Of a stretch of DNA of 64,000 nt, positions 44,372 through 52,721 are shown piece by piece (the first letter of the stretch is position 1; each line of letters starts with the position of its first letter). This DNA comes from Flavobacterium sp. LC2016-13 (GTDB lineage Bacteria; Bacteroidota; Bacteroidia; Flavobacteriales; Flavobacteriaceae). The position numbers and the translations under genes were made by a program. The stretch is from positions 1 to 64,000 of the forward strand of contig NZ_WMDQ01000012.1 of the NCBI RefSeq assembly GCF_009707955.1, read 5' to 3'. Below the pieces are notes generated by a model. That model ran no database searches. It worked only from the letters and a program-made list of their open reading frames with translations, and was not told the DNA's origin.

Positions 44372-44498
44372 AACACGCTGTTTGTTGCTGGAATTTTGCA
44401 AGTGAGATTGCCTTATTCCTCGCAAAGACAAACTCAATCATAAACTTGCAAGCGAAGGCAATTATAAGTAATTTCGCATTTTTAAATAAACAATCATA

Positions 44499-45077
44499 AT
44501 GAGCATCGAAAGAGAATTAAACAAACGCAGCGGATCTAAATGTGAACTTTGTGGCGCTGAAGAAAACCTAAAAGTATATCAGGTATTACCAACTCAAAAA
44601 GGCGGACTTGATGAAAGCATTCTGGCGTGTAGTACATGTATTGACCAAATTGAAAACCCTGATAATCTAGATTTAAATCACTGGAGATGTTTAAATGACA
44701 GCATGTGGAATGAAAATGTTGCGGTACAAGTTGTAGCCTGGAGAATGTTGAGCCGTTTGCGTGCCGCAGGATGGCCACAGGAATTGCTTGACATGCTGTA
44801 TTTAGACGAAGATACTTTGGCTTGGGCTCAGGCAACAGGAGAAGGTGAAGATGACGAAAACAAAATTATTCACCGTGATAGCAACGGCGTAATTTTAGAA
44901 CACGGAGATTCTGTAGTTTTAATTAAAGATTTAAAAGTAAAAGGATCTAGTATGGTTGCCAAACAAGGAACTGCCGTGCGCAACATTCGTTTAGACCACG
45001 AAAATGCTGAATATATTGAAGGAAAAGTTGATGGTCAGCAAATTGTGATTATTACGCAATATGTGAAGAAGATTTAA
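44499..45077 (+). CDS. PhnA-domain zinc-ribbon protein
   Basis: The N-terminal zinc ribbon has CELCGAEEN and CSTCIDQIE. The C-terminal PhnA domain (about 118-192: IHRDSNGVILEHGDSVVLIK, then VKGSSMVAKQGTAVRNIRL) is SH3-like. Despite the name, these proteins are not shown to act in phosphonate use, and their role is unclear. A bidirectional terminator follows. Confidence 0.85.
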   Translation: MSIERELNKRSGSKCELCGAEENLKVYQVLPTQKGGLDESILACSTCIDQIENPDNLDLNHWRCLNDSMWNENVAVQVVAWRMLSRLRAAGWPQELLDMLYLDEDTLAWAQATGEGEDDENKIIHRDSNGVILEHGDSVVLIKDLKVKGSSMVAKQGTAVRNIRLDHENAEYIEGKVDGQQIVIITQYVKKI

Positions 45078-45161
45078 AGATACTGAGGTTCTAAGTTGCT
45101 ATCCCGAGGCTTCGGGACTAAGTCTTTTTTTTAAACTCATAACTTATAACTCATAACTTTT

Positions 45162-45208
45162 AAACATAAAAAAAAGCTGTTCAACCGAACAGCTTTTTTT
45201 TTATGTTT
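45162..45208. terminator. bidirectional intrinsic terminator
   Basis: A stem with core AGCTGTTC/GAACAGCT (45162-45182 with 45187-45208) has long A and T runs. It ends both the phnA-like gene and the convergent secreted-protein gene. Confidence 0.88.
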
Positions 45209-45216
45209 AAGTTAAA

Positions 45217-45663
45217 TTATTTTTGGAATAATTTATTGATCTGATCTTTTACGAATGGCTCAGAAACGCTGCTTGTAGCAGAAGTAGTTTCTTTGCTTGA
45301 AACCATAAACTGAACTGTAGCTTTTTCAGGAAGAACACTTCCTGTGTAATGCAACCAGATATAGTTATTAGGTAATTCTAATTTAATATCATACAATGGG
45401 CTTGCAGTAAAACCTCCCATAATAATACTATAAAGGCTATTATAATCGTTGTTTACATTTTTGAATGAAAATTTTCTTAAAGCAGAAGAATCATCATCGT
45501 TTTGAATACTAGTATAATAAACAGTATATTCATCTCCAATTTTTTGAATATAGTTGTTATTTACTTTTCCTAATTTTTCAACTGGTACAGTTTCAAGAAC
45601 TTTAATTTGTGCAAACGACACAAAACTAAAGAATAACGCGGCAAGGGTAATAATCTTTTTCAT
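45217..45663 (-). CDS. hypothetical secreted protein
   Basis: The 148-residue protein has a signal peptide (KKIITLAALFFSFVSFAQ) and a small beta-rich mature domain. No lipobox, transmembrane segment or catalytic motif is seen, and I do not recognise the family. It is a single gene convergent with the phnA-like gene. It is probably periplasmic. Confidence 0.65.
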   Translation of the reverse strand: MKKIITLAALFFSFVSFAQIKVLETVPVEKLGKVNNNYIQKIGDEYTVYYTSIQNDDDSSALRKFSFKNVNNDYNSLYSIIMGGFTASPLYDIKLELPNNYIWLHYTGSVLPEKATVQFMVSSKETTSATSSVSEPFVKDQINKLFQK

Positions 45664-45887
45664 AGAGGATTTGGGGTTAATTTTTTTACTAATATATAAA
45701 CGCCGAAATTAGGAAAAATTACTTCTAAAATTGCTCTTTTATTAACATTAAATTGTGATTTTTGTTTAAAATTATTTCAATCTCAAACAAAAAGATTGCA
45801 ACTTTTTAATAATCAATAAATTAAACATAAAATTTCGCTTATTAAGGTCTTTATTTTTTTATTTAAAATTGTTAAAAAACTACAAAA

Positions 45888-47237
45888 CTATCGCTCTTCT
45901 TCCTTCTTTACAACCTTGCGGGCGACTTCGATTTTGAATTTTTTGCCCTTCATTTTCTCATCTTTTACATTCTTAAGCAAGTCTTTTACTTTGTTGTATT
46001 TTACGGCTGCAAACGAAATGAAATCTTTTACTTCGATTAAACCTAGATCGCCTTTTTCTAATTTTCCTTTTTGAGAAAAGAAACCCACAATATCAATTTT
46101 ATTCAGTTTTGTTTTCTTTCCACCACTAATATAAATCGTTTGATATTCTGGTGGTTTTGGCAAAGTAGTCGTATTTTCTACATTCAAAACATCCATTCCG
46201 TAATCGATATAATCCAATTGTTTTTCACTTTCGTGAATAATGATATAAGCCGTTCCGGAAGCTTGCATACGAGCTGTACGACCGTTACGATGCGTAAATT
46301 CGTCTTCTTTTAAAGGTAAATGATAATGAATTACGTGTTTCATTTCAGGAATATCCAGTCCACGCGCGGCTAAATCGGTAGTAATCAAATAACTCATACT
46401 TCCGTTTCTAAACTGAATCAAAGCGCGTTCGCGTTCTTCCTGATCCATTCCGCCATGATAATAGGTAGAATAGATTCCTTTTTCGTTTAAAGTGTCGCTG
46501 ATACGTTCTGCAGCATCTCGATGATTACAAAATATAATAGCAGATTGCGATTTCAACGAACAAATCAAATTGAACAAACTTCCTAATTTGTCTTTAGCCG
46601 GCGAAACCACCATTTTCATCGAAAGATTCGCTTTTTCTTCTTCCTCCAGAATAAAATCTAAAACCGTTGGGTTTATAACTCTGGTATATCTCGGAATCTC
46701 AATATCTGAAGTTGCCGAAACCAAAACGCGTTTGTTCAGTTTTGTTAATTTTCCAATGATATAAGACATTTGCTCATGAAAACCCAATTGCAACGATTTG
46801 TCGAATTCATCCAGAATCAGCGTCTGAATTTTATCTGTTCTAAAAGTATCTCTGTCGATATGATCTGCAATTCTTCCAGGAGTTCCAATTAAAACTGCCG
46901 GCGGATTGCTTAAATTTTTAATCTCTGTATCAATTGAATGTCCTCCGTAGCAAATATTTACTTTGTACTGCGTTCCCATTTTTTTCCAAACCTGCTCAAT
47001 TTGCAAACCTAATTCGCGCGAAGGCACTAAAATTAAACATTGAACCGAAAGTATTTCTGGTTGTAATAATTCTAAAACCGGTAACAAAAAAGCCAATGTT
47101 TTTCCTGATCCTGTAGGCGAAAGCAGCAAAACATTGTTATCATTTAAAATTGCGTCCTGAGCAACTTCTTGCATTTCGTTTAGGCTTTCAATTCCTAAAT
47201 TCGAAAGTATGTTGTTGGAATGGTGATTTTTATTCAT
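45888..47237 (-). CDS. DEAD-box RNA helicase with DbpA-type RNA-binding domain
   Basis: I start the gene at 47237 (MNKNHHSNNILSNLG), where family similarity begins; the longer frame from 47285 adds 16 unrelated residues. Helicase motifs are LSPTGSGKTLAFLLPV, GTPGRIADHI, LILDEFDKSLQLGF (DEFD in place of DEAD), VSATSDIEI and THRNGRTARM. The C-terminal 75 residues (about 375-449) match the DbpA RNA-binding domain, which targets 23S rRNA helix 92. A role in large-subunit assembly is likely. The variant DEFD motif is worth noting. Confidence 0.9.
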   Translation of the reverse strand: MNKNHHSNNILSNLGIESLNEMQEVAQDAILNDNNVLLLSPTGSGKTLAFLLPVLELLQPEILSVQCLILVPSRELGLQIEQVWKKMGTQYKVNICYGGHSIDTEIKNLSNPPAVLIGTPGRIADHIDRDTFRTDKIQTLILDEFDKSLQLGFHEQMSYIIGKLTKLNKRVLVSATSDIEIPRYTRVINPTVLDFILEEEEKANLSMKMVVSPAKDKLGSLFNLICSLKSQSAIIFCNHRDAAERISDTLNEKGIYSTYYHGGMDQEERERALIQFRNGSMSYLITTDLAARGLDIPEMKHVIHYHLPLKEDEFTHRNGRTARMQASGTAYIIIHESEKQLDYIDYGMDVLNVENTTTLPKPPEYQTIYISGGKKTKLNKIDIVGFFSQKGKLEKGDLGLIEVKDFISFAAVKYNKVKDLLKNVKDEKMKGKKFKIEVARKVVKKEEER

Positions 47238-47322
47238 TTTGCAAAAGTAGTTAAAAAAAGTTGTTTCAGGTTTTCCTTGTTTCAAGTTTCAGTTTTATAT
47301 ATAAATTGTACAGAATGTTTCC

Positions 47323-47391
47323 CGCAGATTTTGCAGATCTGGCAGATTATTTTTAACAAATAAAAAATCCGCTCAATCTGCAAAATCTGCG
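47323..47391. repeat. 16-bp perfect inverted repeat
   Basis: CGCAGATTTTGCAGAT (47323-47338) pairs perfectly with ATCTGCAAAATCTGCG (47376-47391), and further pairing extends outward. It lies between two divergent start codons, so it could be an operator. The sequence also resembles common flavobacterial intergenic repeats. Confidence 0.65.
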
Positions 47392-47468
47392 AGAGAAAAA
47401 ACACAAAGTATTTCAACTTAAAAACTGAAGCAAAAACTTTATATTTGATTCGCAATAAAACCGAAACC

Positions 47469-49196
47469 ATGAAATTTTTCACATTACCTATTTTACTATT
47501 CACAATCTCAATTTTCGCTCAAAACAATAAAAAATACGATACTTTTTTTGAGAAAGGAAACGGAAATCAATCCGCATCTTATCAGGAAACTATTGCTTAT
47601 TATAAACTTTTGGCAAATGATTTTCCGACGATTCAGATTAAAGAAATGGGTTTGACAGATTCAGGAGAGCCTTTGCACATCGTAGTTTATAATTCTGAAA
47701 AGGAATTTGATTTTGAAAAAATCCAGAAAAACAAAGCGGTTCTTTTTATCAATAACGGCATTCACGCCGGCGAACCTGACGGAATCGACGCCACAATGCA
47801 ATTCTATAGAGATTTAGCGATTGGAAAACTGAAAGCGCCAAAAAATACCGTTTTGGTTACTATTCCGGTTTATAATATTGGCGGTGCTTTAAATAGAAAT
47901 TCTACAACGCGCGCGAATCAGGACGGACCTGAAATTTATGGTTTTAGGGGAAATGCCAGAAACTACGATTTGAATCGCGATTTGATGAAATCTGACACTC
48001 GAAATACCAAAAGTTTCGTAGAGATTTTCCAAAAGATAAATGCCGATGTTTTTATAGATAATCATGTTAGTAACGGATCTGATTATCAATATAAACTAAC
48101 TTATATTATGACTCAGCATAACAAATTAGGAACAGTTTTGGGCGATTTTTTAAATACCGAAATGATGCCGGCTTTGGTAAAAGATTTACAGCAAAAGAAA
48201 ATCGAAACTACGCCTTATGTTGATTCTTTTAAAGATACGCCGGACAAAGGTTTTGGGCAGTTTGTTGATAGTCCGCGATATACAACGGGTTACACTTCCC
48301 TATTTAATACGATTGGTTTTGTGGTCGAAACGCACATGCTGAAAAAATATGCCGAACGCGTAAAAATGACGTACGAATACACAAAATCGACTTTGGATTT
48401 TACGGATGCGAATTATCAAAAGATAAAAAATTTAAGAGTAAAGAATTTAGAGCAATATCAGCCTAAAAAATCATACACTTTAAAATGGGAATTGGACAGC
48501 ACAAAAGCAACCACTTTTTCATTTTTAGGATATGAAGCCGGTTATAAAAAAAGCGAAGCCACAACCGGAAATCGTTTGTATTATGACCGAACAAAACCGT
48601 ATAAAAAAGACGTTCCGTATATTAAAGAATTTAAATCTGTGAAAGAAGTTGTGATTCCAACGGCTTATATTATTCCGCGTGGTTATTGGAATATTATTGA
48701 ACTTTTGAAAAACAATAACATCGCTTATTCTCAGCTTAAAAACGACACGATTATAGAAGTTGAAAGTTATAAAATTGCGGGTTTTAAAACGGTTCCAAAT
48801 GCTTATGAAGGTCATTATTTACACTATAATACAAGTATAAATGCTAAAACGGTAAAATTGGCTTTTGCCAAAGGTGATTATGTAGTGGCGACAAACCAAA
48901 AAGGCGTAAAATATTTGGTTGAAGCTTTTGAACCTGAAGGCGTTGATTCATTCTTTAACTGGAATTTCTTCGACCCTATTCTACAACAAAAAGAACATTA
49001 TTCTGAATATATTTTTGAAGATACCGCGGCGAAACTTTTAAAAGAAAATCCTGCTCTTAAAGCTGAATTAGAATCTAAAAAACAAACTGATGCTGAATTT
49101 GCTAAAAATCCTGACGCGCAGTTAGATTGGATTTACAAGCATTCTGTTTATTATGAAAAGGCGCATTTGCAATATCCTGTTTATCGAATACTTTAG
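47469..49196 (+). CDS. M14-family zinc metallocarboxypeptidase, exported
   Basis: The ATG at 47469 gives a signal peptide (KFFTLPILLFTISIFAQ); the start at 47445 adds eight residues before it. Zinc ligands are His and Glu in INNGIHAGEPDG and a later His in VFIDNHVSNGSDYQ. Substrate-binding Arg and Asn are in FRGNARNYDLNRD, and the general base Glu in FVVETHML. The C-terminal half (about 330-575) is a separate beta-rich domain. The tail reads HLQYPVYRIL. It should trim peptides in the periplasm. A near-copy of the last ten codons is found at 50859-50894. Confidence 0.9.
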   Translation: MKFFTLPILLFTISIFAQNNKKYDTFFEKGNGNQSASYQETIAYYKLLANDFPTIQIKEMGLTDSGEPLHIVVYNSEKEFDFEKIQKNKAVLFINNGIHAGEPDGIDATMQFYRDLAIGKLKAPKNTVLVTIPVYNIGGALNRNSTTRANQDGPEIYGFRGNARNYDLNRDLMKSDTRNTKSFVEIFQKINADVFIDNHVSNGSDYQYKLTYIMTQHNKLGTVLGDFLNTEMMPALVKDLQQKKIETTPYVDSFKDTPDKGFGQFVDSPRYTTGYTSLFNTIGFVVETHMLKKYAERVKMTYEYTKSTLDFTDANYQKIKNLRVKNLEQYQPKKSYTLKWELDSTKATTFSFLGYEAGYKKSEATTGNRLYYDRTKPYKKDVPYIKEFKSVKEVVIPTAYIIPRGYWNIIELLKNNNIAYSQLKNDTIIEVESYKIAGFKTVPNAYEGHYLHYNTSINAKTVKLAFAKGDYVVATNQKGVKYLVEAFEPEGVDSFFNWNFFDPILQQKEHYSEYIFEDTAAKLLKENPALKAELESKKQTDAEFAKNPDAQLDWIYKHSVYYEKAHLQYPVYRIL

Positions 49197-49330
49197 TTTT
49201 TAACCGCAGCATTTTTTAACCGCAAAGTTCGCTAAGGTTTTTTGATTTTTATTGAGTTGAAAAACGCTGAGATCGCAAAGCTTTACGCGTAAAACTTTGT
49301 CAAAGTTGAACTAAAAACAATTTTCATATT

Positions 49331-49678
49331 ATGTCATACAAACTCTTTCTGGACGATATTAGAGATGTAAATATGGTTTACAAAAAACTAACTAATGATG
49401 ATTTCGTTGTAGTTAGAAATTTTAATGATTTTAAAAAAGTAATACTCGAAAACGGACTTCCCGAATTAATTAGTTTTGATAATGATTTAGGACTTGATGA
49501 AAATGATATTATTGCCGAAGATGGTTATGCTGCAGCAAAATGGTTAGTATATGAATCTGGACTTGATTTAATAGATCTAAAATTTAATGTTCATTCTGCA
49601 AATCCGGTTGCAGCTCAACAAATTCAGAGTTTATTGGATAATTATATCAAGCATTTGAAAAGAGAAAATAACAACTGA
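49331..49678 (+). CDS. cyclic-phosphate-processing receiver-like domain protein
   Basis: The 115-residue protein is a stand-alone receiver-like fold with LFLDDIRDVN, LISFDNDLGLDEND and FNVHSANPVAAQQIQSLL. These are the conserved positions of the cREC family proposed to process cyclic phosphates or nucleotides. No effector domain or histidine kinase is near. It lies in a small insert between the M14 peptidase gene and a relic of a similar gene's 3' end. The activity is a family-level proposal, not shown. Confidence 0.75.
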   Translation: MSYKLFLDDIRDVNMVYKKLTNDDFVVVRNFNDFKKVILENGLPELISFDNDLGLDENDIIAEDGYAAAKWLVYESGLDLIDLKFNVHSANPVAAQQIQSLLDNYIKHLKRENNN

Positions 49679-49711
49679 TGACTATGACTTTTAAAAATAA
49701 TTAATTAAAAA

Positions 49712-50080
49712 ATGATTAGAAAGATTTTAAGACCAATATTAATTTCAATAATTCAAATTTTGGGATTAGCAATTATTCATGATTGTTTGAATCATTTTTA
49801 CCCGATACAACATAAATCAGTTGGATTTGCAATAACTACTTTTTACACAGCTCTTATTTTTATTCTATCAATTCTCATATTTAATTTTTACCTGGAATTC
49901 TTTAAGAAGAATATTTTTTTAATTGCTTTTTCTCTTTTTATCCTTGTTAGTATTTTTCCGTTAGAAGCAATTCAAGAAACACCTTTGAGAAGTTTGTTTC
50001 TCATTACACTTGCTATATTTGGATTTCTATCTTCGCTAATCTTGAACAAGTTGAAAACTAAAAATCAACTTAAGCCTTGA
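49712..50080 (+). CDS. hypothetical four-span membrane protein
   Basis: About four hydrophobic segments make up nearly the whole 122-residue protein (8-28, 38-63, 68-88 and 93-112). I see no motif that identifies a family. It follows the receiver-like gene by 33 bases in the same direction. Its function is unknown. Confidence 0.55.
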   Translation: MIRKILRPILISIIQILGLAIIHDCLNHFYPIQHKSVGFAITTFYTALIFILSILIFNFYLEFFKKNIFLIAFSLFILVSIFPLEAIQETPLRSLFLITLAIFGFLSSLILNKLKTKNQLKP

Positions 50081-50180
50081 ATTTCAAGCTAGCGAGGCGA
50101 TTTGAATAAATTATAATAGAAATCAAACCGAAACCTAAATCTGTCTCACAAATAATATTGATAATTTTAAACCGAACTTA

Positions 50181-50729
50181 ATGAAACAACTTCTAGTCAT
50201 TGTAATTGTATTGCTTTTTATTGCATGTAATTCAAAAAGCAACAAGGAATCTGAAACATTGAAATCTCAGAAATCACCTCAAACAGTTACACAAACTGAT
50301 ACTTCAAAAATTTATCCGACGGAAAAAGCAACGGAAAAATTTGACACATTGATTACCAACAAAAACATTAAAATTTCTATTGTTCGCAGAGATTTGGACA
50401 GTTATGTTTTGCACGATTCCTGGGATTCTGAAAAAAAATATACCGACAAATACAGAAATGCAGAAATTGCGCTGACAATAACCCAAAATGAACAGATTGT
50501 ATTAGATACAATCTTTAAAAAAGAACAATTTGCCAAATCTCTTGGAAACGATTTTTTAAAAATAGCAATTTTTCATAATTATTGGTTTAAAAACATCGAT
50601 GAAAAAGGAATTGAATTCTTTGGAGTTATTACAGAACCTGAAACTGACAATACTTTAGATTTTAATCACTTTTATAATTTTAAAACTAAAAAATTAGAAT
50701 TCGCTATCGCTAAAGAAGAGGAAGAATAA
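50181..50729 (+). CDS. hypothetical lipoprotein
   Basis: The signal KQLLVIVIVLLFIAC ends in a clear lipobox cysteine. A Ser/Lys/Thr-rich linker (about 18-55) and a beta-rich domain (about 56-182) follow. I recall similar DUF4738-like lipoproteins in Bacteroidota but cannot confirm membership. It is the last gene before a large GC-rich inverted repeat. Confidence 0.65.
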   Translation: MKQLLVIVIVLLFIACNSKSNKESETLKSQKSPQTVTQTDTSKIYPTEKATEKFDTLITNKNIKISIVRRDLDSYVLHDSWDSEKKYTDKYRNAEIALTITQNEQIVLDTIFKKEQFAKSLGNDFLKIAIFHNYWFKNIDEKGIEFFGVITEPETDNTLDFNHFYNFKTKKLEFAIAKEEEE

Positions 50730-50753
50730 GTTGGTATCAGCCTCCGCTTTTAA

Positions 50754-50863
50754 AAATGCCCCCTGCTAGCGCGAGCGTCCCGCTTGTGACTATTTAAAAT
50801 TAGTTATCTTGAAATTATTTTGATTGCGGTCACGAGCGGGACGCTCGCGCTAGCGGGGCATTT
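50754..50863. repeat. large GC-rich inverted repeat
   Basis: The arms 50754-50790 and 50829-50863 share the core GCTAGCGCGAGCGTCCCGCT and pair almost fully, with one two-base insertion and one mismatch, around a 38-base AT-rich loop. Composition differs strongly from the surroundings. A fragment of the arm (ACGCAAGCGTC) recurs near 53918-53930, on the far side of the adjacent three-gene cassette. Confidence 0.8.
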
Positions 50864-50894
50864 GCAGTATCCTGTTTATCGTATTTTTTTTTAG
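50859..50894 (+). pseudogene. relic of the 3' end of an M14 peptidase gene
   Basis: The codons read HLQYPVYRIFF and a stop. The intact M14 gene ends HLQYPVYRIL at 49163-49196. Of the shared codons, caa/cag and cga/cgt differ only silently, so this is a diverged coding copy rather than a fresh duplication. It is joined directly to the GC-rich inverted repeat. Confidence 0.6.
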
Positions 50895-50946
50895 ATTTTT
50901 CTTACTGCTTTATGGTTTTCCGTAATGTTTCTCAATTCTAAGGTTT

Positions 50947-50954
50947 TATATTTG
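50947..50954 (+). promoter_or_regulatory. candidate -7 box of the three-gene cassette
   Basis: TATATTTG matches TAnnTTTG and lies 51 bases before the ATG at 51005. No TTG is found at the ideal spacing upstream, so the match is partial. Confidence 0.35.
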
Positions 50955-51004
50955 GAAAGTTAACGTAATATCCTAGAATTGATTATTAATTTTAAAAGAC
51001 AATT

Positions 51005-51430
51005 ATGCCATATCAAGCAGACATAGAAATAGACCTATCTGAACATATTGATAGTAATTATATTATTTCCTCTCAACATAGAAGAACTGGTAATCCCAAT
51101 AAAAGCCAATGGATAATAGATTTTGAAGACGAAATTCAATGTTTTATTAATACTATAAATAACAATTGGAAGGATGGATTTGAAGCATGGGGATTAAAAA
51201 TTGAAAATGCTAGTTTACAAGTTGTAGGAGTAAATAATAACGGACAATTAAAATTAGCTAAATTCGTAGACGGAACAAACACAAATGTATGGCATGGTTA
51301 TCCTGCAGATCATATGACAAAAGCGCAAGATAGACCAACTACTTCAATTCTAAAAGACTGGGTTGATCAAGGATTTATATCAAAAGCAAAAATGAATAAA
51401 ATTAGACAAGGACAATTATGCTACCTGTAA
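51005..51430 (+). CDS. hypothetical protein, first gene of a three-gene cassette
   Basis: The 141-residue soluble protein has a C-terminal segment WHGYPADHMTKAQDRPTTSI, then KDWVDQGFISKAKMNKIRQG, a pattern I recall from widely scattered bacterial hypothetical proteins but cannot name. No signal peptide or catalytic motif is evident. The next gene begins inside its last codons (13-base overlap in another frame), so the two are translationally coupled. Base composition is clearly AT-rich. It may be a recognition or adaptor component of an accessory system. Confidence 0.65.
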   Translation: MPYQADIEIDLSEHIDSNYIISSQHRRTGNPNKSQWIIDFEDEIQCFINTINNNWKDGFEAWGLKIENASLQVVGVNNNGQLKLAKFVDGTNTNVWHGYPADHMTKAQDRPTTSILKDWVDQGFISKAKMNKIRQGQLCYL

Positions 51431-52710
51431 AGATTACAATAAAAGGAGATTATTATGACTGCCAAATTTATCGTGGTAGATTGTATTTATGGACTTTCGA
51501 TGGTGATTTGAAAGTGTATAATTGGAATGAACTTGTTCAATCTTTTATTAAAAAAGATACTGACAAAATTGCCATGACATTTTGTTTTTTAGATGGTAAC
51601 TATTTATATAAATCTTCTTTGATTGAATTATTTAAAGATACAGATTTTAAAAATCTTCTCTTAAATAAATTTACTGCAATAGAAAAACCTATTTTTGAAT
51701 TAAGCGAAAAAGATCTTCAAAAATATTTATTTGGTGAACAAGAAACACCAACGGGTATTTTACCAACAGATACGGAAATATATAGCAATAAACTTTATCT
51801 AATTCATGAAAAAGGTCTCTTTTCGGGTTCTGCGCATAGAAAAAAATCAGATAAATTTCCAGTTAGTTCAAAACCTTTAAAACTTTGGGATTGCAACCTC
51901 CTATCTATTAAGGCTAATAAATATCCACAATTAGCATTATCTGGTGGAGATGAGGGGCTTTTTGAACTAAACATGGCTACTAGTGTGGCTAGTAATTTAA
52001 AAAGAGTAGAGAGTAAAAGCCCTATTTTTCAAATTAGTAAAAATCATTCTTCCTTTTCAAACTATTCTTATTTAAATATATATAATACTTCTTTGGTAGA
52101 TAATTCATTTTTAGCAACGTTTAAATGGAATTTGACAAAAGACAAAGGAAATAGAGATTTACCTTTACGGGATTTTGATACAAACATTACTGATCATAAA
52201 ATTTTCAACGTAAGAAATAAAGATCATTTTATAAGTTGGGGCATAGAAGATAAACTTTACAAAGCAACCGAAGGAGGGTTTGAAATAATAAAATACAATA
52301 ATTATGCGAATGAAGAAAAAGGTGAAGAAAAATTCAATCGATTAAAAACAGTAAATTTTAATGCATGGAAAGGAAAGGTAGTTAATGGAGGAACAGCCTA
52401 TTTTGGAAATATTGTTGAATGTGAAAATGCTTTAATAATAATTCAAAGTGACGGTAAAACATTCACTATACCTGGACCAATAACTAAATGGAGAATTTAT
52501 CCTAGATCAATGAACTACGAAAATCATTTACATGTCATACTCGATGATAGAATTGAAATTTATTCATTCAATCATGACTATTTTTTAAATCAAGAAAATA
52601 AAGAAATTGGTATTGAATTTAAAGCAGAAAAACATAGAAGATCACAGCGTATAAGTTATTTTGACGATACTGATGAAAGCATGTTTGATAAAACAGATTT
52701 ACCATTTTAA
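51418..52710 (+). CDS. hypothetical beta-propeller-like protein, second gene of the cassette
   Basis: The 430-residue product has repeated short segments with a beta-propeller look, such as YRGRLYLWTFDGDLKVYNWN, IYSNKLYLIHEKGLF, LALSGGDEGLFELN and LIIIQSDGKTFTIPGP. It has no signal peptide and no enzymatic motif I can see, so it is probably a cytoplasmic sensor or scaffold. Overlap with the first gene and an 11-base gap to the third make a tight operon. The family is not recognised. Confidence 0.6.
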   Translation: MLPVKITIKGDYYDCQIYRGRLYLWTFDGDLKVYNWNELVQSFIKKDTDKIAMTFCFLDGNYLYKSSLIELFKDTDFKNLLLNKFTAIEKPIFELSEKDLQKYLFGEQETPTGILPTDTEIYSNKLYLIHEKGLFSGSAHRKKSDKFPVSSKPLKLWDCNLLSIKANKYPQLALSGGDEGLFELNMATSVASNLKRVESKSPIFQISKNHSSFSNYSYLNIYNTSLVDNSFLATFKWNLTKDKGNRDLPLRDFDTNITDHKIFNVRNKDHFISWGIEDKLYKATEGGFEIIKYNNYANEEKGEEKFNRLKTVNFNAWKGKVVNGGTAYFGNIVECENALIIIQSDGKTFTIPGPITKWRIYPRSMNYENHLHVILDDRIEIYSFNHDYFLNQENKEIGIEFKAEKHRRSQRISYFDDTDESMFDKTDLPF

Positions 52711-52721
52711 AATATAACCCA

